Shown piece by piece: positions 1-6,167 of a stretch of 13,126 bases of DNA. How positions within the stretch are numbered: the stretch's first letter is position 1; each line of letters opens with the position of its first letter. Both the position numbers and the translations under genes were made by a program. This DNA comes from JAGVPT01 sp964384415. Lineage in GTDB: Bacteria; Bacteroidota; Ignavibacteria; UBA10030; UBA8401. Location: the NCBI GenBank assembly GCA_964384415.1, contig CAYLMV010000101.1:1-13126 (forward strand), in the 5' to 3' direction. Below the pieces are notes generated by a model. That model did no database searches. It was given only the letters and a program-made list of their open reading frames with translations, and was not told the origin of the DNA.

Positions 1-1
1 C

Positions 2-145
2 CTGAGCGTTAATTCAGATTTGAAGCCGTTTCCCGTCGTTACTCCGTTAGAATTCAAGAAGTATCTCTGGAAGGCTCTGATTCTCGTGTCTCCGATTATT
101 GCAGCTCTTGGTTATATTCTCTACAGCAGTATCTCAAAACGTTAA
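2..145 (+). CDS. C-terminal tail of a membrane protein (partial)
   Basis: An open frame enters from the left edge and gives 47 residues before TAA at 143-145. The tail has a short basic and aromatic stretch (FKKYLWK) followed by one hydrophobic segment (ALILVSPIIAALGYILY) and a short polar basic end (SSISKR). That looks like the last membrane-spanning helix of an integral membrane protein. The family cannot be named from this piece. The first member of the interspersed repeat family begins 12 bases after the stop, so this gene sits in the same gene-then-repeat arrangement as those downstream. Confidence 0.6.
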   Translation: MSVNSDLKPFPVVTPLEFKKYLWKALILVSPIIAALGYILYSSISKR

Positions 146-157
146 GTACGCCAAGCC

Positions 158-377
158 GCCTGAGCTGCCGCTCCCTGAGGAGATCTGCGGGACGGCCCCC
201 GGCAGAAATCGTCGCGACAAGCCCCGACAGAAAACGTCGGGACAAGCTGGAAGTGGTCGTCGCCGAGTTCGCCGCGCTGCAGTTCGCCGAGAATGACATG
301 ATCGGCAGATACGTCCGCGCAATGAACTACATGGAACAGGCTCGCCGCCGCAACAGCTTGAGCGCAGTCCGTTAGGC
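158..377 (+). repeat. Interspersed attC-like repeat, copy A (220 bp)
   Basis: The left edge GCCTGAG (158-164) and right edge GTTAGGC (371-377) match the edges of the other copies. In order it holds the left module, two tandem 25-bp units (198-247), and the right module (about 258-345) shared with the copies at 1342, 2455, 7319, 8960 and 10515. The hairpin that precedes GTTAGGC in other copies is missing here. The repeat fills the space between one stop codon and the Shine-Dalgarno of the next gene. Calling it attC-like rests on the edge sequences and position only. Confidence 0.75.
198..247 (+). repeat. Two tandem 25-bp units inside repeat copy A
   Basis: Units 198-222 and 223-247 match at 22 of 25 positions. 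The second contains the inverted pair CCCGAC / GTCGGG around a 7-base loop. A third, related unit lies in the long repeat copy at 8689-8709, where the stem is one pair longer. Confidence 0.8.
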
Positions 378-420
378 CGAAGAAGAAACATTCCACTCAC
401 CACCACACATAGGAGGCAGC

Positions 421-807
421 ATGAAACGAGTCACTGGCATCGGCGGCATTTTTTTCAAGGCCAAAGATGCTCCATCACTGCGGGATTGGTACAAGCGGCA
501 TCTGGGAATCGATGTCCAAACCTGGGGCGGAGCTGCTTTCGATTGGACCGACGCCGAGGGTAAGCCTGTTGCTGGCACAACTGCCTGGTTAATCGATCCG
601 CAAGAAAGCAAGCACTTTGCTCCGAGCTCTGCATCCTTCATGGTCAACTACCGGGTGGAAGACCTCCACGCCCTGGTCAAGGCCTTGAAGGAAGAAGGCT
701 GCAATGTGCTCGAGAAGATTGACGAATCCGACTTTGGGAAGTTTGCCTGGGTCATTGATCCAGAGGGAAACAAGGTCGAGTTATGGGAGCCGCCTCAAGG
801 CCAATGA
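421..807 (+). CDS. VOC-superfamily (glyoxalase/bleomycin resistance fold) protein
   Basis: This 128-residue cytosolic protein is a single vicinal-oxygen-chelate unit: a VTGIGGIFFK first strand, a DWYKRHLG helix turn (22-29), a SFMVNYRVEDL strand (72-82) opening the second beta-alpha-beta-beta half, and a DPEGNKVELWEP end (113-123). Glu120 sits where the C-terminal metal ligand lies in this fold. The family covers lyases, dioxygenases and drug-binding proteins, so the substrate is unknown. The start has a strong Shine-Dalgarno, AGGAGG at 411-416. The gene starts 43 bases after the GTTAGGC edge of repeat copy A. A close paralogue with an added N-terminal export segment lies at 6790-7263. Confidence 0.88.
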   Translation: MKRVTGIGGIFFKAKDAPSLRDWYKRHLGIDVQTWGGAAFDWTDAEGKPVAGTTAWLIDPQESKHFAPSSASFMVNYRVEDLHALVKALKEEGCNVLEKIDESDFGKFAWVIDPEGNKVELWEPPQGQ

Positions 808-892
808 AAGGGCTCGTTACGCCGCAGCGCGTTCTGCATCGCATAATGCTTTCACAAAAGATACGTCGCTTCTCATAACGATTGGAGACTTC
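808..892 (+). other. Short spacer with a weak GTTACGC core, no clear repeat
   Basis: This 85-base gap separates the VOC gene from the next gene. It contains GTTACGC (816-822), which resembles the degenerate right edge at 2016-2022, and ends with TAACG near 876-880, loosely complementary to the CGTTA at its start. No left edge or right module can be aligned, so it is either an eroded repeat or ordinary spacer. GGAG at 884-887 is the likely Shine-Dalgarno of the next gene. Confidence 0.3.
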
Positions 893-1354
893 ATGGGCCA
901 TCGTAAATTACTCTTTGTTTCAATGATTCTCACGGTTTGCAGTTCGCCTGCATTAACGCGCGCTGAATTCCATTCGCCAAGTCCCGCTCAAGCAACAGCT
1001 CCCGGATTGCAGAAAGCGTCAATAGATTCAGCCGCGCAATTCTTGCTTACATCAGCAGCCGCTGATTTTCGTGCCCATGGTCCGGCTCCCGCCGGTTTTC
1101 GCGATGTGCGCATCGGGCACGATGTGAATCCCAACGGAGAATCGCGCTACATATTGTGCGGCCAGTTTCTGCTGGCGCAAGACGGGGGTAAGGCCCAATG
1201 GGTGCCTTTTGCGACGATCAAAACCTCAGGTTATGAACAATATGTCGGGGCTCAAGCTGCAACGTTCTGCCAGGGCTCGTCGTTCATTTGGGACGATGAG
1301 GGCGATTTGTCGTCCACGCTTCAGAGCAGATTTGACTCTCTACGCGAAAAATGA
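893..1354 (+). CDS. Small exported protein of unknown function
   Basis: The frame is open from 704, but the ATG at 893 is preferred: GGAG (884-887) lies five bases upstream and the protein then begins with a proper signal peptide (MGHRKLLFVSMILTVCSSPALTRA). This gives 153 residues. The mature part carries RDVRIGHD, SRYILCGQF, WVPFATIKTSGYEQYVGAQAATFC and LSSTLQSRFDSLR, with two cysteines. From memory it resembles small periplasmic proteins seen in alphaproteobacteria such as Bradyrhizobium; that is recognition, not a search result. The stop is supplied by a truncated repeat: the last bases of the gene already align with the right module of the family. The gene is visibly more GC-rich than those that follow, which fits transfer. 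Confidence 0.8.
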   Translation: MGHRKLLFVSMILTVCSSPALTRAEFHSPSPAQATAPGLQKASIDSAAQFLLTSAAADFRAHGPAPAGFRDVRIGHDVNPNGESRYILCGQFLLAQDGGKAQWVPFATIKTSGYEQYVGAQAATFCQGSSFIWDDEGDLSSTLQSRFDSLREK

Positions 1355-1460
1355 TATGACCTGCAGATACATCCGTGCAATGAACTCAATGGAACCGGCT
1401 GTTCGCTCCAGCAGCTTACTTGTTGCGCTGATTTTCAGCGGGAGCGCCGTTCCGTTAAGC
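1342..1460 (+). repeat. Interspersed repeat, truncated copy B (right half)
   Basis: Only the right module is present, starting around TACGCGAAAAATGATATGA, which aligns with TACGCCGAAAATGATATGA at 10541 onward. It continues through the GCAATGAAC core and a CGCTGA/TCAGCG hairpin at about 1427-1441 to the right edge GTTAAGC (1454-1460), a perfect match to GTTRRRY. The left half is missing, and the preceding gene ends inside it. The next start codon follows 20 bases after the edge. Confidence 0.7.
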
Positions 1461-1480
1461 TGCACATAAAGGCCCAATCT

Positions 1481-1959
1481 ATGACTCGATCACTTAGTTT
1501 GATGCTTTTCGTCGCAATTACACTGGATTGCTTCGCGCAATCGACAAGTCCGGCGATCCTCCGGCCGCCAACACTTACTCAAGTGCACGCCAAATTTCTG
1601 GGACCGAAGATATCCTCCGCTTCTTTGAGTGACACTGCTGGCGATGGAATCGACGGATATGAGTACCGAATGACCGTGGGCCTGAGTATCGCAGACTTTA
1701 CGATAGCAATGGATTCATCGCTTGTCATCGTGTGCATTTCCCGGACGAATCAGTTAAAGTAGTTAACATTAGATCAGACAGCGTATTTGAAACTCCCTCA
1801 AAGTCATTTAATTATTCATTCCCGCTCGAAATAAAGAAGGCAGGTTGGTACAGTTTCATCCTGACAACCAAGTATGATCTTAACAGAGCGGTTGAGCCTG
1901 AATTCTATAAACACCTAAGCAACAAAAGGAGCATCTTATTGAGGCCAGTTCCAAAATAA
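1481..1959 (+). pseudogene. Small exported protein interrupted by a frameshift
   Basis: The frame from ATG 1481 starts with a signal peptide (MTRSLSLMLFVAITLDCFAQ) and runs to a stop at 1760-1762. A second frame, open from 1663 to TAA 1957-1959, reads sensibly across the overlap (DRGPEYRRLYDSNGFIACHR, then VHFPDESVKVVN and KAGWYSFILTTKYDL). Joining them around 1661-1672 (after GYEYR) gives an exported protein of about 158 residues, so a one-base loss near there is the simplest account. It could be a true disruption, an assembly error or, less likely, programmed frameshifting. No family is recognised. The gene starts 20 bases after repeat copy B and is followed by a repeat remnant. Confidence 0.6.
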
Positions 1960-1982
1960 AGCGGAGGGCAGCCTGCGAGCCG

Positions 1983-2022
1983 CGTCCCGCTGTTCTGTAG
2001 CCTGACGTGCGATCCGTTACGG
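1983..2022 (+). repeat. Right-edge remnant of the repeat family
   Basis: GTCCCGCTGTTCTGTAGC followed by GATCCGTTACGG (edge GTTACGG, 2016-2022) lines up with the right end of the 476-bp copy, GTCCCGCTGCTTCTTAGC and CTCCGTTAGGC. No left or middle part is recognisable between the stop at 1959 and this remnant. The next gene starts 24 bases after the edge. Confidence 0.55.
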
Positions 2023-2037
2023 CGCCTACACGTCAGG
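2001..2037 (+). promoter_or_regulatory. Perfect 9-bp inverted repeat upstream of a membrane protein gene
   Basis: CCTGACGTG (2001-2009) and CACGTCAGG (2029-2037) pair perfectly across a 19-base loop that contains the repeat-edge GTTACGG. The right arm overlaps AGGA, the likely ribosome binding site of the gene at 2047. A stem here could hide that site or be a protein-binding palindrome. No T-run follows, so it is not a terminator. Confidence 0.45.
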
Positions 2038-2046
2038 ACCAATCAT

Positions 2047-2451
2047 ATGAATAATCCACTCGCTCGAAACATACTCATAGCACTCTTCGCGTTAGTAATT
2101 ATCGGCATTCCCGTATGGGATAAACTATCACCGATGCAGGATTGCGACAAGGCGATCAAATCACAATACGGTACTCAATTTGCATGGTGCGTAGGCCTAA
2201 GCTTTTCTTCGAACAGTGTCGCGACCAGCATTACGCGCGCCTACATTCTGGTTCCATATTGCTTTTCGAATCCCAGAGTTGTCATAGTCCGCAACGAAAA
2301 CAATTTAGAACCGGCAATTTCCGAATCGGCGCTCGCGCTCTTCGCCGTGATTCTTATCTACGGAAACATAACCTGGGCGATTGTAAAGGCCTTGAGGCGA
2401 CAACAATCTCAAATTCAGGATGACACTAATTCCAGAATCGATCGTATGTAG
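2047..2451 (+). CDS. Small membrane protein with two predicted helices, unknown function
   Basis: This 134-residue protein has an N-terminal hydrophobic segment (ILIALFALVIIGIPVW, about 9-24) and a second near the C-terminus (ALALFAVILIYGNITWAIV, about 95-113), followed by a basic polar tail rich in Q, R and D. The roughly 70 residues between them carry three cysteines and are probably extracytoplasmic if both ends face the cytoplasm. I do not recognise the family. AGGA at 2035-2038 is a plausible ribosome binding site. The gene stands alone between a right-edge remnant upstream and repeat copy C, whose left edge begins three bases after the TAG stop. Confidence 0.7.
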   Translation: MNNPLARNILIALFALVIIGIPVWDKLSPMQDCDKAIKSQYGTQFAWCVGLSFSSNSVATSITRAYILVPYCFSNPRVVIVRNENNLEPAISESALALFAVILIYGNITWAIVKALRRQQSQIQDDTNSRIDRM

Positions 2452-2454
2452 GCG

Positions 2455-2545
2455 TCCTGACCAGGAGTCGACGATTTCGCCGCGCAACAGTAGCCCAGAG
2501 ATGACATGATCAGCAAATACGTCCCTATCTTGCAGTCCGTTAGGG
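2455..2545 (+). repeat. Interspersed attC-like repeat, copy C (91 bp)
   Basis: The left edge TCCTGAC (2455-2461) is followed directly by the right module (GTCGACGATTTCGCC, then GATGACATGATCAGCAAATACGTCC without the long middle) and the right edge GTTAGGG (2539-2545). It is the shortest two-ended copy, missing the left hairpin module, the inner 86-bp module and the 3' part of the right module. Its size falls within the usual attC range. Confidence 0.7.
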
Positions 2546-2558
2546 GGAAAAAATTCCT

Positions 2559-3428
2559 ATGAACAAATACATTCGCAAGATACTCAGAGCCGCAATTTTA
2601 CTCTCCGTCCTTTCTGTTTCTGCATGTAAGGACAGTCCCACCAACATCATTAGTACGACCCCCGGCTTTTCAGTAAAAGTAACCTTGAAAAGCAGCAATG
2701 GACAACCGGTTCCAGGAATTGCGGTAAGTTTCTGTAATGACACCGATTCATTGGTATTCCAGAAGATGCAGAGCACCATGCTTGCCAAAACATCTACCGG
2801 ATCTACAAGTGTAGAATTCAGCGTCGCCGAAAGTTCGTTCATAAACCTGGCTCTCTATGAACTGGACGGACGGCTCCTGCAAGACCAATCCTTCACTGGC
2901 TTCTTAGGTCGAGGTCTTCATATTTTCGTGATTCCTTTCAATGCAACGAATGTGGGAACAAGAGTTTACAAATGCGTTGAGAGAGCAGTCAATGATACAA
3001 CCAAGCAGGTTCTTTTTGCGGACTCTATATATCTCACGTATTGGAATACCAATCCGAGATACTCAATTCTTGGTATCACTTCCAACCAGGGAGTCTTCGA
3101 AACGACCGATTCACTCTCATTCCCCAGTGTCTTGTCGTTGCCGCCAATGGTCGAAACATACGAAAATGGACCTGCGCCGGAGGGGGTATTTTCCTTCCCA
3201 CAAAGCGTGGTGATAACTTTACTTGACACGACAAGTTCACAATCTGTACGATATGTTCGTCAAATCCAAAAAGGACAAAATGAGTTTAGCCTAATATGGG
3301 CGCCTTCAGCAAGTTCCCTTCCTTCAAGGAATGAGGCAAGAAGCAAAATAATGCAGATCCCTCAAAATGGAAACTTATCGGTTCCTTGGGCACTTTTTCA
3401 GAATTTTCCAAATCCATTTCCATACTGA
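2559..3428 (+). CDS. Lipoprotein with a truncated T9SS C-terminal sorting domain
   Basis: The 289-residue product starts with a lipoprotein signal ending in the lipobox VSAC (Cys23), then KDSPTN, so it is probably anchored in an envelope membrane. Residues about 36-110 (FSVKVTLKSSNGQPVPGIAVSF and following) look like a carboxypeptidase-regulatory-like or Ig-like beta fold. The C-terminus reaches LFQNFPNPF, the opening of the T9SS sorting domain, then stops (PY, TGA, overlapped by TAA). The expected continuation appears out of frame just downstream as IKFALSPV (3428-3451) and runs straight into the left edge of a long repeat. The rest of the domain is missing, so T9SS export or anchoring by this route is probably lost. 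AGGGGG around 2542-2547 may serve as the ribosome binding site. Confidence 0.8.
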   Translation: MNKYIRKILRAAILLSVLSVSACKDSPTNIISTTPGFSVKVTLKSSNGQPVPGIAVSFCNDTDSLVFQKMQSTMLAKTSTGSTSVEFSVAESSFINLALYELDGRLLQDQSFTGFLGRGLHIFVIPFNATNVGTRVYKCVERAVNDTTKQVLFADSIYLTYWNTNPRYSILGITSNQGVFETTDSLSFPSVLSLPPMVETYENGPAPEGVFSFPQSVVITLLDTTSSQSVRYVRQIQKGQNEFSLIWAPSASSLPSRNEARSKIMQIPQNGNLSVPWALFQNFPNPFPY

Positions 3429-3526
3429 TAAAGTTTGCACTCTCACCAGTCGATCCCCGCTCAGAAGCGCGGGGTCTCGCAAACAACGCCCGACAAGTCC
3501 CGAAGGTCCATTAGGGCGCCTTCTGA

Positions 3527-3612
3527 TCGTTTTCTTAAAATGCAGACGCTTGCATTCCGCATCACAAAACAGTAAGTTTGCTTTAGATTATTCGGGGTTC
3601 AATGGGCGGGTC
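3527..3612 (+). repeat. Inner 86-bp module, copy 1
   Basis: It aligns without gaps to 8796-8881, with 69 of 86 positions identical by hand count. Shared blocks are CTTGCATTCCGC, ACAAAACAGTA, TTTGCTT and CGGGGTT, then GGGCGGGTC. It occurs only in the two long repeat copies. It carries no open frame. Confidence 0.8.
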
Positions 3613-3842
3613 ATCTCTTTACTTCTCATTACTTCTCCTTGAGCTCCAAAAGAGTTCACCTAATACCAGTCGCAGCTTAAAGAACAAATAGAATATTATG
3701 CAGCGCCGGCATAATTCGAGTTTGTCGTCCTCCCTCTTGCAGGATAGTCTAGCTCGGGAAGCGGTGACGAGCACGACAGGCGATTCGGTACGGAAGAGTG
3801 TTCGTATCAACATAGGAATGGCTGTTCGTTGCCGCTCTACGA

Positions 3843-3867
3843 GTCTGCGACTCGAAGAGTCGTAGAC
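3843..3867 (+). promoter_or_regulatory. 11-bp hairpin with a 3-base loop
   Basis: GTCTGCGACTC (3843-3853), loop GAA, and GAGTCGTAGAC (3857-3867) pair fully, with one G-U pair in RNA. An alternative hairpin, GAGTC-TGC-GACTC (3841-3853), uses the same left strand, so the two are mutually exclusive. No U-tract follows. It lies in a segment that appears to be an insertion relative to other repeat copies. Confidence 0.6.
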
Positions 3868-3876
3868 AGACTACAT

Positions 3877-3899
3877 GTCCCGCTGCTTCTTAGCGGGAC
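3877..3899 (+). promoter_or_regulatory. 8-bp hairpin next to the repeat right edge
   Basis: GTCCCGCT (3877-3884) and AGCGGGAC (3892-3899) pair perfectly around GCTTCTT. Equivalent hairpins precede the right edge in other copies, at 9070-9090 (6 bp), about 1427-1441 and 6735-6755, with differing loops. The paired structure is kept while the sequence drifts, which suggests that folding matters. Confidence 0.65.
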
Positions 3900-3952
3900 T
3901 AGCGCTCCGTTAGGCGGACCCTGCAGGCGTAATTCCACAGTCGGAGAACAGC

Positions 3953-3985
3953 ATGAATTTTATGCCCGAAGGAGATAGCGATTGA
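3953..3985 (+). CDS. Possible 10-codon leader ORF coupled to the hydrolase gene
   Basis: ATG at 3953 follows GGAG (3943-3946) with ordinary spacing and encodes MNFMPEGDSD. Its TGA (3983-3985) overlaps the TTG start of the hydrolase in the string TTGA, a typical layout for translational coupling. The hydrolase's own Shine-Dalgarno (AAGGAG, 3969-3974) lies inside the mini-ORF. It could also be a chance ORF. Confidence 0.4.
   Translation: MNFMPEGDSD
3969..3974 (+). promoter_or_regulatory. Shine-Dalgarno that decides a TTG start
   Basis: AAGGAG sits seven bases before TTG at 3982. No in-frame ATG occurs before residue 19 of the hydrolase, inside its first conserved strand, so TTG is the best start. 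Confidence 0.7.
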
Positions 3986-4785
3986 CCGACTGGAGCACAG
4001 GAAACTGCGAAACGAACGGAATTAACATACACTACATGAGAACTGGAGGAAGCAAGCCTCCATTGATTATGCTGCATGGGTTAGCTGCAAATGGAGCTTG
4101 CTGGAATGTTTTGGCCCATGCTCTAGAGGAAGAATATGACGTAATCATGCCGGATGCCAGAGGCCATGGCAGGTCGAGTGTTCCTGAACATGGGTACCGA
4201 TACGAAGACCTCGCAAACGATGTCGTCGGTCTTATAGAAGCTCTGCGACTTCCGTCTCCGATCCTGATCGGGCATTCCATGGGTGGCATGACTGCCGCCG
4301 TGGTGGCAGGTCGGAAACCAAACCTTCTTCGCTGCCTGATCATGGCTGATCCAACGTTCTTAAGTCCAGAAGTTCAGCGCGAAGTTCGAGACAGCGATGT
4401 GGCAGATCAGCATCGGCGGTATCTCAAAATGTCATTGGATGAGGTGTTGGCAGAATCGCAGATAAGACACCCTCATCGCTCATTGGAGACAATCGAGCTG
4501 ATCGCCCGGGCACGACTTCAAACCAGCATGGAGGCTTTCGACGTTCTCACGCCGCCGAACCCCGACTACGTGCAGCTGGTGAGCGCCATTCAAGTTCCAA
4601 GCCTGCTTGTGATTGGCGGTTCAGCAGGTGTGGTATCGGCTGATGTTGCCGCTAATCTGCAACGTCTTAATCCGCGACTTCAAGTTGAGCAAATTCCGGA
4701 AGTTGGCCACGGGCTCCATTATGATCAGCCCGAGCGGTTTGCGGCTGTCGTCAGCTCCTTCTTACGTTCAGTTGGTGCCGTCTGA
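3982..4785 (+). CDS. Alpha/beta-fold hydrolase
   Basis: This 267-residue cytosolic protein has the usual length and order of the family: HG oxyanion motif at 32-33 (LIMLHGLAANGACW), DARGHGRS (58-65), nucleophile elbow GHSMGG with Ser99, a helical cap at about 125-195, and the late histidine in EVGHGLHYDQPERF (His243). The family hydrolyses esters, lactones, epoxides or C-C bonds, and the substrate cannot be read here. The usual acidic residue after the sixth strand (LLVIGGD) is replaced: the stretch reads LLVIGGSAGVVSAD (208-221). Either another acid, such as Asp221, serves or the triad is altered. The start is TTG. The TGA stop falls inside a left repeat edge, GTCTGAC (4780-4786). Confidence 0.88.
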   Translation: MTDWSTGNCETNGINIHYMRTGGSKPPLIMLHGLAANGACWNVLAHALEEEYDVIMPDARGHGRSSVPEHGYRYEDLANDVVGLIEALRLPSPILIGHSMGGMTAAVVAGRKPNLLRCLIMADPTFLSPEVQREVRDSDVADQHRRYLKMSLDEVLAESQIRHPHRSLETIELIARARLQTSMEAFDVLTPPNPDYVQLVSAIQVPSLLVIGGSAGVVSADVAANLQRLNPRLQVEQIPEVGHGLHYDQPERFAAVVSSFLRSVGAV

Positions 4786-4809
4786 CCAAGCGCTTCCCGC
4801 TTTGTTGAC
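4780..4809 (+). repeat. Left-edge remnant of the repeat family with a small hairpin
   Basis: GTCTGACC then GCGCTTCCCGCTT resembles the left module at 6662 (GCCTGACCGGTCGCTCCCCG). AAGCG (4788-4792) and CGCTT (4798-4802) form a short stem. No right half follows: the next gene starts at 4833. The hydrolase stop codon lies within the edge. Confidence 0.5.
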
Positions 4810-4832
4810 TAATTGAATTCATAGGCTGAAAA

Positions 4833-6116
4833 ATGAAAAGTACTCATACAATCGGCGCTCTCACCTTTTTGCTGACATCGTTTTTCGTAAGTCAAATCTC
4901 AGCACAAGAGAATTCTTGGCAACCCTTAAACGGACCAGACACCACTGAAATAAACTGTATCTGTGCAAGAGCCAACGGGTCGATTTTTGTCGGGAGTTCA
5001 TGGGGAATCTATCGGTCCACAAATTTGGGAGAGTCGTGGTCTAACGTCTCTCCAGATTCTCAGAGAATCAAAGTGTGGTCAATCACAGAATTCCCAGGCA
5101 GCTACATCTTCTTTTCGGCTTACCCCGGCGCGGGCCTCTACCGTTCCGCGGATGATGGCTTAACGTGGCAACCCCCCAATCTCGATAATGAGATAAACAA
5201 CATCCCAGTTCAATCATTGGCAGGAACTTCTGCAAACACACTTTTCGCCGGAACAGGCGGGGGCGTTTTTAGGTCGACAAATTATGGCGCCACGTGGCAA
5301 AATGTACTGATGTCAAAGTCAACGACATGTTTTGCGACCACTTCTAACGGCGACATCTTCGCAGGGGGAACACAACAAGGCTATGGGCTTGATGGAATTT
5401 ACCGATCGACTACCGGCGGGGCTTCATGGGTCGCAGTTGATTCAGGCCTTCGGTATTCGGATATCACAGCACTTGTTGCAGACTCCGAAAATCGCCTTTA
5501 CGCAGTCACGTATGTTGGAGCAAGTTATCGCTCTACCAACAACGGGGACTTTTGGACTGATATTTCCGATCCGAATAATGTCGGCACCAGCTGTACTTCA
5601 CTGGCTGCCAATTCACACGAAGATCTTTTTCTCGGGCGATATTCTCACTCAATTGCAGGGGTAAAGGGAGTCTCTTCCTCTCACGATCATGGCGCAAGTT
5701 GGATCGACTTTGGTGAAGGCCTTGCAGACCAGAATATACTCTCTCTGGCTGTGACGAGCGATGGCTATCTTCTGGCAGGGACAGCGAGTGCGGGGGCTTT
5801 CAGAACGAAGAACCCAACAACAGTTGTCAGAAATCTTCCCATGAGCATTCCAAATTCATTGACGCTGTATCAGAACTATCCGAATCCTTTCAATCCAAGC
5901 ACGACGATAGAATTTCAGCTGCCGGCATCAGGTTTTACGACTCTCACTATTTATGATCCATTAGGGAAAGAGGTGTCACGCCTGATATCTCAGTTCTTAT
6001 CTTCGGGTCGTCACAAGGTAAGTTGGAGTCCATATGGTATTTCAAGTGGAGTGTACTTCTATCAACTCACATCAGGGCGTGACAACAAGATCAATGCTAT
6101 GCTGCTGCTACGTTAG
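4833..6116 (+). CDS. Secreted BNR-repeat protein with a T9SS sorting domain
   Basis: The 427-residue protein has a signal peptide (residues 1-25, ending QISAQ), a beta-propeller-like body, and a T9SS type A sorting domain from about residue 347 (QNYPNPFNPSTT through VYFYQLTS to MLLLR). The body carries at least six Asp-box/BNR motifs of the form S-x-[DN]-x-G-x-x-W: STNLGESW (62-69), SADDGLTW (105-112), STNYGATW, STTGGASW, STNNGDFW and a SHDHGASW variant. Such propellers occur in sialidases, glycan binders and T9SS surface proteins. No sialidase catalytic residues are apparent, so a structural or binding role is likelier. The sorting domain directs export and is normally cleaved. The ribosome binding site is weak (AGG at 4823-4825). 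No full repeat separates it from the gene before or after. Confidence 0.87.
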   Translation: MKSTHTIGALTFLLTSFFVSQISAQENSWQPLNGPDTTEINCICARANGSIFVGSSWGIYRSTNLGESWSNVSPDSQRIKVWSITEFPGSYIFFSAYPGAGLYRSADDGLTWQPPNLDNEINNIPVQSLAGTSANTLFAGTGGGVFRSTNYGATWQNVLMSKSTTCFATTSNGDIFAGGTQQGYGLDGIYRSTTGGASWVAVDSGLRYSDITALVADSENRLYAVTYVGASYRSTNNGDFWTDISDPNNVGTSCTSLAANSHEDLFLGRYSHSIAGVKGVSSSHDHGASWIDFGEGLADQNILSLAVTSDGYLLAGTASAGAFRTKNPTTVVRNLPMSIPNSLTLYQNYPNPFNPSTTIEFQLPASGFTTLTIYDPLGKEVSRLISQFLSSGRHKVSWSPYGISSGVYFYQLTSGRDNKINAMLLLR

Positions 6117-6167
6117 TCGGCAGTTGCGCAGCCTCAAAGCGAATTACTCCAGGATAGGTGACATACA

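Larger units (their letters stand above)
3440..3915 (+). repeat. Interspersed attC-like repeat, long copy (476 bp)
   Basis: This fills most of the gene-free stretch 3429-3981. In order: a degenerate left edge CTCTCAC (3440-3446) and left module (CCCCGCTCAGAAGCGC); the inner 86-bp module (3527-3612); a stretch to about 3690 aligning with 8882-8965; a diverged right module (CAACATAGGAATGGCTGTTCG); two strong hairpins (3843-3867, 3877-3899); and the right edge GTTAGGC (3909-3915). The same module order and nearly the same length occur at 8629-9107. No convincing coding region lies inside on either strand. Confidence 0.75.

Noticed and set aside
134..406. Minus-strand open frames across repeat copies, such as 134-406 and 7220-7504, sharing the peptide SFHVVHCADV in the latter and in 142-396
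   Set aside because: They are the reverse strand of the repeat's right module. They lack Shine-Dalgarno sites, run into neighbouring genes on the other strand, and their similarity is explained by the repeat.
704..892. N-terminal extension of the small exported protein back to 704
   Set aside because: It overlaps the VOC gene by about 100 bases, has low-complexity content, and would bury a good signal peptide. ATG 893 has a Shine-Dalgarno.
3619..3813. Minus-strand 64-codon frame inside the long repeat
   Set aside because: No ribosome binding site, no recognisable protein character, and it is not preserved in the sister long copy.
4788..4802. Rho-independent terminator after the hydrolase gene
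   Set aside because: The stem is only 5 bp and no T-run follows. It fits better as a repeat left-edge remnant.
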